This document shows positions 17,155-26,324 of a DNA stretch of 49,460 nt, in pieces. Below the pieces are notes generated by a model. The model ran no database searches. It was not told the DNA's origin and worked only from the letters and a program-made list of their open reading frames with translations. This stretch comes from JBGPJO01 sp964348535 (GTDB taxonomy: Bacteria; Patescibacteriota; Minisyncoccia; Phycocordibacterales; JAKFXT01). Every line of letters begins with the position of its first letter. Within the stretch, counting starts at the first letter, position 1. The stretch covers positions 1 to 49,460 of the forward strand of contig CAYGDB010000001.1 of the NCBI GenBank assembly GCA_964348535.1, in the 5' to 3' direction. The position numbers and the translations under genes are program-made.

Positions 17155-18276
17155 ATGATTACAATACCAATACTGGGAAGCACTAAATTTCTGGGGGGTG
17201 AAAATGTTTTTGTTATTGCTGATATAGGCAAGAACTTTATTCAGACAAAGGAAGAACGTCCAAACGCAGAATATTTAGAGAATGCGAAAAAATTAATAGA
17301 CGCGGCGATTAAGGCGGGGGTGGATGCCGTAAAATTTCAAACCCATGAAGTTGAGGACGAACAGCTCAATATTGAAGTGACCTCGCCTCATTTCAAAGGG
17401 TCTGATCGTTATAGTTGGATTACTCGTAATATGCGAGCGACACCGCTTTCTTTCTGGCAGGAGATAAAAGTATACTGCGATCAAAAAGGTATTATTTTTT
17501 TCTCAACCCCAATGAGTCGCAAAGCCGCTTCTAAGCTTGAGAAGGTGGGAGTCCCGCTTTGGAAAGTGGGCTCTGGCGATGTATTAGATTATGTTACACT
17601 CGATTTCCTGATAAGCACTGGAAAGCCAATAATAATATCAACGGGGATGGTAGGACTTCTAGAGCTCGATAACGTTGTTGCGTATATTCGGAACAAAGGA
17701 GCGGCGCTTTCGGTACTTTATTGTGTCAGTCAATATCCTTGCCCGCCATCGCATTTCAACCTCTCTACCATTGAGCTTTTTAAAGAAAAGTATCCCGATG
17801 TGGTTGTTGGTTTTTCTGATCATTCTATCGATGAGTACAAAGTTGATTTAATAGCGGTTAAGATTGGCGCGCGTATAATAGAAAAACATTTCTCCTTTTC
17901 GCGTGATCTCTGGGGAGCTGACCACAAAGCTTCTATTACGCCGTCCGAAATGAAAGCTATGATTGATGCTATACGGAATAAAGAATATGAAAATGTAGAA
18001 GTCGGTGATTTTTACGGTGACAAAAATAAAGAGCTTGAAGGGGCCACAAACCAGTTTCGACCCTATTTCAATAAGTCTCTTATGGCCGGTAGAGATATAA
18101 AGGAAGGTGAGATTATAGAAAAGGAAATGGTCTTTGCCATGCGTCCCCAACAGTTTGCGGGCGGTTTGCCATCAGAGGAGTACCCGAATATCCTTGGTTT
18201 AAAAACCACTACTTCACTAAAAAAATATGATCCGATTACTAAATTAACTTTTGAACATAACCCAATCAGTCAATAA
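17155..18276 (+). CDS. neuB: Nonulosonic (sialic-type) acid synthase, NeuB family
   Basis: NeuB enzymes condense phosphoenolpyruvate with an N-acetyl-hexosamine (ManNAc for sialic acid) to form a nine-carbon acid. The 373-residue product shows ADIGKNF, AGVDAVKFQTHEVE (residues 54-67), YCVSQYPCP, VGFSDHSIDEYKVD, IIEKHFSFSR (about 241-250) and WGADHKAS, all characteristic of the TIM-barrel domain. A C-terminal SAF/antifreeze-like domain follows (RDIKEGEIIEKEMV, then MRPQQFAGGLP). Length is within the family range (about 335-375). neuC (26325) and neuA (30238) homologues lie in the same cassette. The precise acid (sialic, legionaminic or pseudaminic) cannot be fixed, though a hydrolysing NeuC favours a sialic- or legionaminic-type route. 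No Shine-Dalgarno site. Confidence 0.88.
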   Translation: MITIPILGSTKFLGGENVFVIADIGKNFIQTKEERPNAEYLENAKKLIDAAIKAGVDAVKFQTHEVEDEQLNIEVTSPHFKGSDRYSWITRNMRATPLSFWQEIKVYCDQKGIIFFSTPMSRKAASKLEKVGVPLWKVGSGDVLDYVTLDFLISTGKPIIISTGMVGLLELDNVVAYIRNKGAALSVLYCVSQYPCPPSHFNLSTIELFKEKYPDVVVGFSDHSIDEYKVDLIAVKIGARIIEKHFSFSRDLWGADHKASITPSEMKAMIDAIRNKEYENVEVGDFYGDKNKELEGATNQFRPYFNKSLMAGRDIKEGEIIEKEMVFAMRPQQFAGGLPSEEYPNILGLKTTTSLKKYDPITKLTFEHNPISQ

Positions 18277-18453
18277 TAAGTTTTCATGGGGTATTTCAAA
18301 TCAGTCCCTGGTTCCTCTCTTGTTTTGGCGGGTTTTTTAAAATTATGATTATAAATACCTTGGTGTTGAATGGCAATAAATATACTTGTAACATTAGTTG
18401 GTATAAAAAGGTTTTATATACACTGACCTTATTCTTTATTTATATCGGAGACA

Positions 18454-19824
18454 ATGCCTATTACTAGAACTATTTTAAAGGGAGTGGCCATTAACTCTTT
18501 CAGCACTCCGCTGGTCAAACTTATTGGACTTGTTTCTGTGTTTTTAATATTGAGCCACCTTAAAGTCTCTGAATACGGCACAGTTGAACTTGCCATATCT
18601 CTGACTTCTTTGTTGGGTATTTTTATGGTTCCGGGTTTGTCATCTCTTGTTCTGGCAGATGCTAGCGTCGAGAAAAGTAAAGGCGACCTTTCGCGCGCGC
18701 GCGCCATATTGTTTTCATCTTTTACGCTTCATATGACACTCGGTGCGCTGGCATGGTCCTTGACCTTTTTTGGAGCAGATTTTTTTGCCAGATTTTATGG
18801 TCTATCTAGTGATAACGTTCGCCTCGTTTCATTTTTGTTTTTATTTTCTCCTTTTCAGTCAATTTACAACACTATTTTTATGGTTCATTTGCGTTTTTTT
18901 GAGCAGTCTCTTATGGCAATTATTGGTGAAGTCGGAAAACTATGTCTACTTTTTATTTTATTATTTTTTTTTCAAATGGGCGTTGATGGAGCGCTCTATT
19001 CGATAGTCTTTTCTCAACTTCTGACTGTTGTTTTGTTTGCTCCAAAATCTGTCCAACTATTTCACAAATTAAGAGATGGGACACGAGCATCATCAGTGCC
19101 TTGGGTAAATTTGCTGAAGGGGCGTGGAATGTGGAGCATACTTACTTCATACATGGGTAATGTTGGTAGCGCCGCACGTTTGTGGATTATAAGGAGATTT
19201 CTCGGAGAAGAAGCGGTTGGTCTCTATGCCCTTGCCTCTGGACTTATGGGACATACAATAGCGCTTGCTTCACTTTCAAATGTTCTTACTCCTTTGCTTC
19301 CCCAGTATGTTCATGACCGTTACAAGTTTATTCGTCTTGTCACCAAAGGTATAGAATATCAAATTTTAGCATATATTGGGTTTGGAATAGGAGCGTTTTT
19401 TATTTTTCCACCAATACTTGGGTGGATTTTTCCAAACTATGTGGAAGCATTTCCTCTATTTAAAATCATGCTTTTGGGTCTTATTCCAGGGGCTATTGTG
19501 GTGGTTGTTACGCCAGCTTTTTTTGCTATGAAAATGCAGAAAGATCTTTTTATCTCCATGTCTTTCAAAACACTTTTGACTATCGTGATTTCCTACATGG
19601 CCGTGATGTATATTGGCCTAATGGGGCTTGCTTATGAATCAATATTAGTAGCCTCTTTTCAGGCTTATGAGCGCTCGCGCAGGTTAAGAAAAAGTCTTGG
19701 TAACGTTAATCTTTTCAGACGAAACTTTTCTTCCTTTGATGAAGACGACCGCATTATTGTTAAAGAAATATCTCAAGCCTTAAATCGAGTATTTACATTT
19801 GTTGCGCCATTTTCAAAAAAATAG
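18454..19824 (+). CDS. Wzx-type polysaccharide flippase (MATE/MOP superfamily)
   Basis: The 456-residue hydrophobic protein has about 12 membrane segments and the N-terminal pattern of O-antigen flippases (ILKGVAINSFSTPLVKLIGL, then SEYGTVELAISLTSLLGI, where Y-G is conserved). It would move undecaprenyl-diphosphate-linked glycans to the outer face. A GGAG lies a few bases before the ATG at 18454, one of the few partial SDs here. The 177-bp gap before it shows only weak promoter-like AT-rich boxes. Its 3' end overlaps by 52 bp the convergent GT2 gene on the minus strand. Confidence 0.85.
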   Translation: MPITRTILKGVAINSFSTPLVKLIGLVSVFLILSHLKVSEYGTVELAISLTSLLGIFMVPGLSSLVLADASVEKSKGDLSRARAILFSSFTLHMTLGALAWSLTFFGADFFARFYGLSSDNVRLVSFLFLFSPFQSIYNTIFMVHLRFFEQSLMAIIGEVGKLCLLFILLFFFQMGVDGALYSIVFSQLLTVVLFAPKSVQLFHKLRDGTRASSVPWVNLLKGRGMWSILTSYMGNVGSAARLWIIRRFLGEEAVGLYALASGLMGHTIALASLSNVLTPLLPQYVHDRYKFIRLVTKGIEYQILAYIGFGIGAFFIFPPILGWIFPNYVEAFPLFKIMLLGLIPGAIVVVVTPAFFAMKMQKDLFISMSFKTLLTIVISYMAVMYIGLMGLAYESILVASFQAYERSRRLRKSLGNVNLFRRNFSSFDEDDRIIVKEISQALNRVFTFVAPFSKK

Positions 19825-21026
19825 TTATTACCGAGTTCTTTGTCGAGAACTTCATCTAATCTTTGAGCGCATGTTTCAATGGAATATATTCCGTATGGAG
19901 ACAGACTAACCGTTTTTCTGTTGACATTTTCTGCTGATTTTTTCATTAGTTTGCGCGCAATCCCCAGTAGTCTCATCTGTCTAAGCGCGCGCAAAAAAAC
20001 AGATTGTAGAGATAGTTTTAATATTTTCCTGCGTAGAATGAGACGCGCGTTTAGTTCTAATTTATTAACTGTTGCCCACACTTCATGCCACGCTTTAAAA
20101 TGTCTGCGAAAAGGAATATTTAACAATAATAATTCATCTACATAACGGTGATAGAATTTCCCACAGTTGAAAGGGTATTTTTCATGTTTTTGCATATCAT
20201 GGCGTACTCGCAAATAACATTCAGCCGTTGTATTGCCAAGAGTCCTTTCTGAAACTCCTGTAAATTGATATGGCACAGCACTGTTACGTTTTTCATTCAC
20301 AAATACGTTTGACCATTGTTGGGTTATTGAACTCGAAAATTTTCCAATAACACAAAGAGGTATGTCGTAATATATTGGTTTTATGGCGTATGCAAAAATT
20401 ACTGGGTGAAAAGTAAAATTACCATACATGTGCGGGGCAATAACGTATCCAATTTCTGCCCGAGCTTTTTCACATATTGAGCGAGATACAAATGTTGCCG
20501 CGGAGTGCCAACGTGCGGGCATTTTTGATGTCCCCATTGAAAAATCGTAAACAGCCTCAAGAAGAGTGTCCTTATCGTAAATTTTTATCCTGTTTGAAAA
20601 TGGAAGCAAGAAAACCAAAGCATTATTTTGAGCCGGTTTGTGTCGATTTCCTTCTCCAAAATAATAAACATGGTTAGCTGAAACTATGTCAGCTTTTTTT
20701 CCTGCTATTATCTCCGCGTATTTCTCAAGGGAGTTTGGGATAAGGCGATTATCGTCATCGTACCAAAGAATGTATTGCCCGACAGATTTAGTATAGGCAA
20801 ATTCCCAGCCAATTGTCGGGTCGAGATTTGGCACTTCAAAGAAGTGGATGCGATTATCGTCTAGAGATTCAACAAGTCGGCGAATTATATCAGTGCCACT
20901 AGTATCTGTGACTATTATTTCCACATCAGTGAAATTTTGTTTAAGGATTGATTGAATAGCCCCTTGAACCATCTCTTTTTTTCCTACGGTGCAAATTAGA
21001 ATTGAAAACAGCGGAGAAGATTTCAT
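19773..21026 (-). CDS. GT2 family glycosyltransferase
   Basis: The N-terminal half of this 417-residue protein is a GT-A domain: FSILICTVGKKEMVQGAIQS, VEIIVTDTSG, WEFAYTKSVGQYILWYDDDN with the DxD-like metal-binding DDD, and ADIVSANHVYYF. The second half is not recognisable as a known domain and contains many basic residues. It starts 12 bp after the minus-strand dehydrogenase gene, so the two form an operon reading leftward. Its last 52 bp overlap the end of the flippase gene on the other strand. Confidence 0.8.
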   Translation of the reverse strand: MKSSPLFSILICTVGKKEMVQGAIQSILKQNFTDVEIIVTDTSGTDIIRRLVESLDDNRIHFFEVPNLDPTIGWEFAYTKSVGQYILWYDDDNRLIPNSLEKYAEIIAGKKADIVSANHVYYFGEGNRHKPAQNNALVFLLPFSNRIKIYDKDTLLEAVYDFSMGTSKMPARWHSAATFVSRSICEKARAEIGYVIAPHMYGNFTFHPVIFAYAIKPIYYDIPLCVIGKFSSSITQQWSNVFVNEKRNSAVPYQFTGVSERTLGNTTAECYLRVRHDMQKHEKYPFNCGKFYHRYVDELLLLNIPFRRHFKAWHEVWATVNKLELNARLILRRKILKLSLQSVFLRALRQMRLLGIARKLMKKSAENVNRKTVSLSPYGIYSIETCAQRLDEVLDKELGNNYFFENGATNVNTRFKA

Positions 21027-21038
21027 GTGGGCAAGACG

Positions 21039-22280
21039 CTAGTTTATTTTTCCAACGTTGATGACATTCACATATTTCTGACTTTTAATATAACGCCATG
21101 GATCTATGACAACAGAACCGTTTGGAAATTTTATTTTTTTGAATTGCGAATGTTTAGTGCCGATAAAAAAGACACTTTTTTTCCATTTTGGCATCGGACC
21201 GTCAATATGTGGGTCGTATAAAGATACCTTTTGCTTCTTCTCTTCAAGTATGTTTTTCAATAATATAGACGGACTGCCAGTGGTTATGTTGGTTTCTGGT
21301 TTGAAAGCTTTACCCAGAATCACTTTTGGCAGTTTATGTTCCATCATAAGTGTGGCTAACCACTCCGTTTGTTTTTCACGCGCCATCATAAGTGATTCAA
21401 AAAAATCATACGAAAGATTTAATTTGCGAGCAAGGTAAGACATGGCGATATTGTCACGGGGATGACATCCTCCACCATCACCCATGCCGGCGGTTAAGTA
21501 TTTTGGAGAGATGAGTCGTTCGTTTGCCAATTTTAAGGCGTCAGTTACGGCGTCCACGTCCATCGTGCCTCCTATTTTATGGCATATTTCCATTAGGGTA
21601 TTAACGAATACAATTTTCATTCCTATGAATGTATTGTAGGAGACCTTTATAAGCTCCGCGTTTTCAAGACTGGTAGGATAGAATGGAGAGGAATGAATAG
21701 TGCGGTAGAACTTTTTTGCAAGCTCGGCCGCTTTTTTATCAACAACGCCAAAAAGAACAAATTCTGGATTAAGAAAATCCCGCATCGTCGTTCCCATGGC
21801 AATAAAGAAAGGATTGTAGCAAAGTTTTATGTGTTTGTTTAAATTAGGAAGAATTTTTTTCTTGATAGTGCCAGGAAGAACTGTGGAAATAATAACCACG
21901 ACGCGATCTTTCCCCAGTTTTTTTACCGCTTTTGAGACTTCCGCTATGCTATTTACTAAGTGGTCGTAATTAAAATCTACGCGTTGTTTCGGAATCCGAG
22001 CTGTTCCTTCGTATTTTTCTTCGTGCGGAGTTTGAACAGCCACAAAAATAATTTCACTTTGACTGACAACTTGATCGATGGAACCAAATCGCAGTTTGCT
22101 TCTGCGCAATATTGGCTCAAATGGAGAGATGCCGTCAAAACCGGTTTCCCGATAATTTATCTTTTTCTTTTGCATTCGGGACTGGTCTATGTCGTAACCG
22201 ATAACATCGTGTCCTTTGTGGCTAATAGCCACAGCGCAAGGAAGACCGAGTTTTCCAAGTCCTATAAAACCAATTTTCAT
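21039..22280 (-). CDS. UDP-glucose/GDP-mannose dehydrogenase family, full length
   Basis: The 413-residue protein carries MKIGFIGLGKLGLP (NAD-binding), IIFVAVQTPHEE, IISTVLPGTIKKK, ELIKVSYNTFIGMKI, the active-site loop GMGDGGGCHPRDN with the catalytic cysteine, and a C-terminal domain with GKAFKPETNITTGSP and VSLYDPH. This is the complete three-domain layout that the short homologue at 2778 lacks. It probably makes a UDP- or GDP-uronate or an amino-uronate. It heads a two-gene leftward unit and diverges from the YfhO-family gene at 22400 across a 119-bp promoter region. HPRD replaces the usual FPKD after the cysteine. Confidence 0.86.
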   Translation of the reverse strand: MKIGFIGLGKLGLPCAVAISHKGHDVIGYDIDQSRMQKKKINYRETGFDGISPFEPILRRSKLRFGSIDQVVSQSEIIFVAVQTPHEEKYEGTARIPKQRVDFNYDHLVNSIAEVSKAVKKLGKDRVVVIISTVLPGTIKKKILPNLNKHIKLCYNPFFIAMGTTMRDFLNPEFVLFGVVDKKAAELAKKFYRTIHSSPFYPTSLENAELIKVSYNTFIGMKIVFVNTLMEICHKIGGTMDVDAVTDALKLANERLISPKYLTAGMGDGGGCHPRDNIAMSYLARKLNLSYDFFESLMMAREKQTEWLATLMMEHKLPKVILGKAFKPETNITTGSPSILLKNILEEKKQKVSLYDPHIDGPMPKWKKSVFFIGTKHSQFKKIKFPNGSVVIDPWRYIKSQKYVNVINVGKIN

Positions 22281-22324
22281 ATATTAAATAACATTTTAAT
22301 GCTTAATTAAGTTTCTTATAATAA

Positions 22325-22348
22325 CAATATGTTGCTTAATTACAAGTT
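22325..22348 (-). promoter_or_regulatory. Possible promoter for the leftward dehydrogenase-GT2 unit
   Basis: Read on the minus strand, a TTGTAA box is followed 18 bp later by TTATAA within the very AT-rich divergent gap. Positions are approximate and no operator-like repeat was seen; the call rests mainly on the need for a leftward promoter here. Confidence 0.35.
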
Positions 22349-22357
22349 TTACTGAAT

Positions 22358-22386
22358 TTGCCATAAACGGATGGCGCTTGTATTCT
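22358..22386 (+). promoter_or_regulatory. Predicted sigma70-type promoter of the second YfhO-family gene
   Basis: TTGCCA (22358-22363) and TATTCT (22381-22386) are spaced by exactly 17 bp. Initiation near 22393 would leave about 7 nt before the ATG at 22400, nearly leaderless. Confidence 0.6.
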
Positions 22387-22399
22387 AATCCTATATTTT

Positions 22400-24907
22400 A
22401 TGAAGTTTTTGCGAACTGCTTTTAAAACAATCTGCATGCGTGTTAGTAAGTCACCGCGTTTCGCCTTGCTCGCATTTTGGACAATATTGATTGGTATCGC
22501 GCTCTTTCCATTTTTATTTATGGGACGACTTTTTATTGATTCGGATGCCACACTATATTATTACCCTGTATTTGATTTTTACCATAAGGCAATTTTAAGC
22601 GGTTCGTCTTTTTTATGGAATCCTTCCATATTTCTTGGTTTTCCAACTTACTTGAGTCAATCCGCAGGATTTTTTGACCCGGTTAATTGGGTTTTGTTTC
22701 ATCTCCCGACATTTACCGCTTATCACTTGCGTCTTGCGCTAGACTTACTGCTGACGCTTGGTTTTTCCTATGGTGTTGGCAGAGAATTAAATCGCTCCAA
22801 ACTTGCCTCACTACTAATTGGCATGGGGTATATAATTGCTTTTAATTGGCGTTATCTTTCAAATATTGTAATTTTAAACAGCCTTTTTCTCTTGCCTTTT
22901 CTTTTTTATGGAGGATTTCGTCTATTTAGAGCTAAAACGGAACGACAACGTTGGTTATGGGTTTTTCTTATGGGGTTAGCTATAGGCTGGTCATTTATTT
23001 CAGGTTACGCCCAGTTTAATATATATGCATTGTTTGTTTTTGGTATTTTTTATATTTGGTATTTTTTCTCAATATTGTCAGTTGAAAAAAAAATATTGAA
23101 TTTGGTTCGATGGGCGTCTTACGCCGTCTCTATTATTGTCATCGGATTTTTAATTGGATTGCCGTCAATTCTTCCGGCATTAAAATTCACACCCCTTACA
23201 GTGCGTTCTGAAGGAGTTACCTATGAATTAGCAACATATAAAACAGTTGAGCCTGGTGACGTAATTTTATTCGCATTTCCGGATTATCTCTACTTCCCTT
23301 ATGTTTCCGATGGTCGGAAACCTTTATATGTTGGGGCTTTTCTTTTTATTCTTGCTTTGATAGCCACGCGTGAATTATTCCGCCGGCGTGTTGGTAATAT
23401 TCGGGCGTCGAATGAAATACGGATTATGGCTATTTTCATGGCGCTTTTTTTCTTCTGTTTTGTCGCTTCTTTAAAATGGTCTCCCATATATTATCTAATG
23501 CAGAAACTTCCCGTATTTGATTTGTTTCGTTTTCCATATAGGTGGATGTATTTGGGGGCGTGGTTTTTAGCGTGTCTTGGGGCATACGGGTTTGATTTCA
23601 TAAAAACTAATCCGACTTCCCGTTTCGTTAAACTTTTTTCATCAGTATTAATTTTTTTCGCGACAGCTTTTACATCCCTTGTGCTGGCGCTTAATTTTCT
23701 AGGAGAGCGTTCGTTTACATTTTTAGGGAATTTTTTACACCGCATATTGAGCCTTACGGCTTATGGTCATATGGGGCTGTATAAAGCTCCGGAACATTAT
23801 CGTGATGCCATAACTAGAGGTATGGAAGCATGGCGCGATTCACTGTCCCTTTCTGAGCCGACATTTTATGTTCCGTTTTTAATATTAATTTTCTCTATTG
23901 TTCTCTTATTTTCTCTGTCGCGCGGTCTGGTCTCGTCTAAAAGTTTTCTATTTTCAGGTTTTGTATTATCGGTGGTTACATTCCTTTCTGTTTTTATAGT
24001 GCAGTGGCCTAGGACTGTCTCTGTTGATGCCACAAATTTACATAATGCAACAGTTCAATCATTGCCGGACTTACAATCGGGGCAATATAGATACATGCCA
24101 TTTATGCTGTCTAAGGGTCTTCAATCTTATGTGCCTCCGCAATACAATTTATCTTTAAATGAAATACAATTGGTTGCCGAACTTCAATTTTCTTCAGGAT
24201 GGCCTAATATGAATCAATATGCGGGGGGTATGAGCATAGATGGATATGACCCATTCGTTTCAACCCGCTTGCTTGAAGTTTTAAATTTAATAGGCAGTAC
24301 TCACGGTGGAGAAGAGATGACGAAATTACTTTCTGAACAGGAAGTAAAAGATCGGTTGCTGAAACATCTTGGCATTGTTGGAGTCATGTCAGGTAAATAC
24401 ATACTCTCTGGAGTTCCTCTTGTTCACGAAAATCTCGGTCTTATAAGAACTGTACCAGTCTCACGCTACGGTATAAAAATGTATGTATACGAAAATAATT
24501 TTGTAGTGCCGCGCGTATATTTTGCCAGAGAGATTGTCAATAAGCCGAATGAATCACTGATTCAGTTGAATGAAGAGCGTTCTGATTTTAAAGCGAAAAC
24601 CTATCTCGATTGCGATAATTGCGTCAGTCATAAAAGTAACCAATTTGACGTTTTTAAGGTAATAAAAGATGATAACGGCATTATGGAGATTCATACCCAA
24701 ACAGTGGGACCAAGGTGGCTTGTTATTGGTGACAGTAATTTACCCGGTTGGAAATCCAATTTGGATGGAACTCCATCTCAAATCTTATCTGCCAATGGTC
24801 TGCAGATGGCCGTAGAGATTCCGGCTGGTAATCATACCGTTACATTAACTTATGTTGGGGTAATGGATGAATTAAGGGTATTAAAATTTCTTGGCGCGGT
24901 TAGATAG
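22400..24907 (+). CDS. YfhO-family multi-pass membrane protein
   Basis: The 835-residue protein has TM1, an outer loop with DSDATLYYYPVFDF and LWNPSIFLGFPTYLS, about a dozen further helices and a soluble C-terminal section ending in LPGWKSNLDGTPSQI and IPAGNHTVTLTYVG, the usual YfhO tail. It is a paralogue of the protein at 12873 and lacks that gene's 35-residue insertion. YfhO members are thought to transfer sugars from lipid-phosphate donors to surface polymers. It faces the leftward dehydrogenase gene across a shared promoter region and is followed 20 bp later by a GT-B-like gene. Confidence 0.82.
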   Translation: MKFLRTAFKTICMRVSKSPRFALLAFWTILIGIALFPFLFMGRLFIDSDATLYYYPVFDFYHKAILSGSSFLWNPSIFLGFPTYLSQSAGFFDPVNWVLFHLPTFTAYHLRLALDLLLTLGFSYGVGRELNRSKLASLLIGMGYIIAFNWRYLSNIVILNSLFLLPFLFYGGFRLFRAKTERQRWLWVFLMGLAIGWSFISGYAQFNIYALFVFGIFYIWYFFSILSVEKKILNLVRWASYAVSIIVIGFLIGLPSILPALKFTPLTVRSEGVTYELATYKTVEPGDVILFAFPDYLYFPYVSDGRKPLYVGAFLFILALIATRELFRRRVGNIRASNEIRIMAIFMALFFFCFVASLKWSPIYYLMQKLPVFDLFRFPYRWMYLGAWFLACLGAYGFDFIKTNPTSRFVKLFSSVLIFFATAFTSLVLALNFLGERSFTFLGNFLHRILSLTAYGHMGLYKAPEHYRDAITRGMEAWRDSLSLSEPTFYVPFLILIFSIVLLFSLSRGLVSSKSFLFSGFVLSVVTFLSVFIVQWPRTVSVDATNLHNATVQSLPDLQSGQYRYMPFMLSKGLQSYVPPQYNLSLNEIQLVAELQFSSGWPNMNQYAGGMSIDGYDPFVSTRLLEVLNLIGSTHGGEEMTKLLSEQEVKDRLLKHLGIVGVMSGKYILSGVPLVHENLGLIRTVPVSRYGIKMYVYENNFVVPRVYFAREIVNKPNESLIQLNEERSDFKAKTYLDCDNCVSHKSNQFDVFKVIKDDNGIMEIHTQTVGPRWLVIGDSNLPGWKSNLDGTPSQILSANGLQMAVEIPAGNHTVTLTYVGVMDELRVLKFLGAVR

Positions 24908-24927
24908 GAATTTATTAAATTAAGGTT

Positions 24928-26289
24928 ATGAAAACAATTTTTATCACCGTTAGTGATGGTGAAGTTTCTAAAAGCATATTCCAATCGGATATTTTCCCCA
25001 TGCTCAAAGATCATGCCCGATTGGTGCTTTTTGTCAGTAAAAAAACAGCTCGGCATTTTTCTGAAAACTACGGATCTGAAAAAGTGATTATTGAAACATT
25101 GCCGGCATACCCAATTCGATGGATAGAAGAGGCTTTTGCTGATTTATTTTTGTATAGTTTGCATACCGAAAGCATAGTTGTAAAAATAAAACACTCCTTT
25201 GCTTCCGGCGGGTCCTATTTTGGGAAGTGCATAAAGTTGCTACTTTGGAACATCGGAAGATTTAGTTGGTACAAAACGATTTGTCGTTTTTTCTATAGGA
25301 TTTTGCCGGATCATTCATTTGATACTTATTTTGAACGTTACCATCCCGATGTCGTTTTTGTTCCTAACCTGACTTCAAATGAAGATGCCCGCCTCTTAAA
25401 GGTTGCTCGACGTTATGGCGTAAAAAGCATAGGTATCCCAAAGGGTTGGGATAATTTAACAATAAAAACATTTTTACCTGTTTTCCCAGATAGATTGTTA
25501 GTGCAGACGGAGGAAATGAAAAATGACGCTCAAAGTATCATAAAATATCCAGTGAGTCGCATCAGCGTTGTCGGCTTTCCGAAATTTGATTTATATGCGA
25601 ATAACAGTTTAATATTGTCTCGCATGGAGTTCATGAGAAAATTCAATTTTTCCCCGGATAGAAAATTGATACTCTACGCCGGAGCTGGCGATCAATTGGC
25701 TCCATATGATGAAGATATCTTGTCGGATTTGCTTCTTGCGATTAAGGATGGAAAGGTTATAGGAGCTCCTCAAGTCTTGCTCCGTCCTCATCCGAAATAT
25801 GCTTATCGCAGTGAAATTTTACCGCCCTATCCATTTTGGATTCTTGATAGGCCAGGCAAAGTAATTGATGGTTCTGGATCAAACTTCGAGTTTGATCGTG
25901 ATGATGTTATTCATTTGATGAATTCTCTTTATCATTGCAACTTGCTTATTCATACGGCTTCAACTCTTGGGGTAGAAGCTTCAATTTTTGACAAACCTTC
26001 AATAACTCTTGCTTACGATGGCCACTTCCGAGTACCAAAGGATCTCTCTACCGCTCGCTACTACAATTATGTCCATTTGAGTAGAGTAATTAAAACTTCT
26101 GGCACAAAGGTGGCTCGTTCTTTTGAAGAGCTTTTACGTTACACAAATGAGTATCTGAAGGATTCGTCATTGGATCATTCTGGTCGAAAAGAAATGGTTG
26201 CCCGAAATTCTTATATTTTGGATGGTAAAGCAGGAAAGAGAGTTGCTGAAAACGTGATTCAATTGCTCGGCTCAAATGGAAGTCAGTAG
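24928..26289 (+). CDS. Putative GT-B-fold transferase (CDP-glycerol transferase/epimerase-like)
   Basis: I do not recognise a defined family for this 453-residue protein. Visible features are DVVFVPNLTSNEDARLLKVA, GIPKGWDNLTIK, a LLRPHPKY segment near residue 290, and LLIHTASTLGVEASIFDKPS near 345-365. The RPHPK plus late T-S-x-x-x-E-A pattern is seen in the GT-B C-terminal domain of CDP-glycerol glycerophosphotransferases and related surface-carbohydrate proteins. Bacterial sialyltransferases also use an HP motif to bind CMP. Because the cassette makes a CMP-linked acid but has no other obvious sialyltransferase, this and the gene at 29078 are candidates for that role; that is inference. A weak AAGG precedes the start. 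Confidence 0.6.
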   Translation: MKTIFITVSDGEVSKSIFQSDIFPMLKDHARLVLFVSKKTARHFSENYGSEKVIIETLPAYPIRWIEEAFADLFLYSLHTESIVVKIKHSFASGGSYFGKCIKLLLWNIGRFSWYKTICRFFYRILPDHSFDTYFERYHPDVVFVPNLTSNEDARLLKVARRYGVKSIGIPKGWDNLTIKTFLPVFPDRLLVQTEEMKNDAQSIIKYPVSRISVVGFPKFDLYANNSLILSRMEFMRKFNFSPDRKLILYAGAGDQLAPYDEDILSDLLLAIKDGKVIGAPQVLLRPHPKYAYRSEILPPYPFWILDRPGKVIDGSGSNFEFDRDDVIHLMNSLYHCNLLIHTASTLGVEASIFDKPSITLAYDGHFRVPKDLSTARYYNYVHLSRVIKTSGTKVARSFEELLRYTNEYLKDSSLDHSGRKEMVARNSYILDGKAGKRVAENVIQLLGSNGSQ

Positions 26290-26324
26290 TGTTCTTATTT
26301 CGTCTTCTTTAAATTAAAATATCA

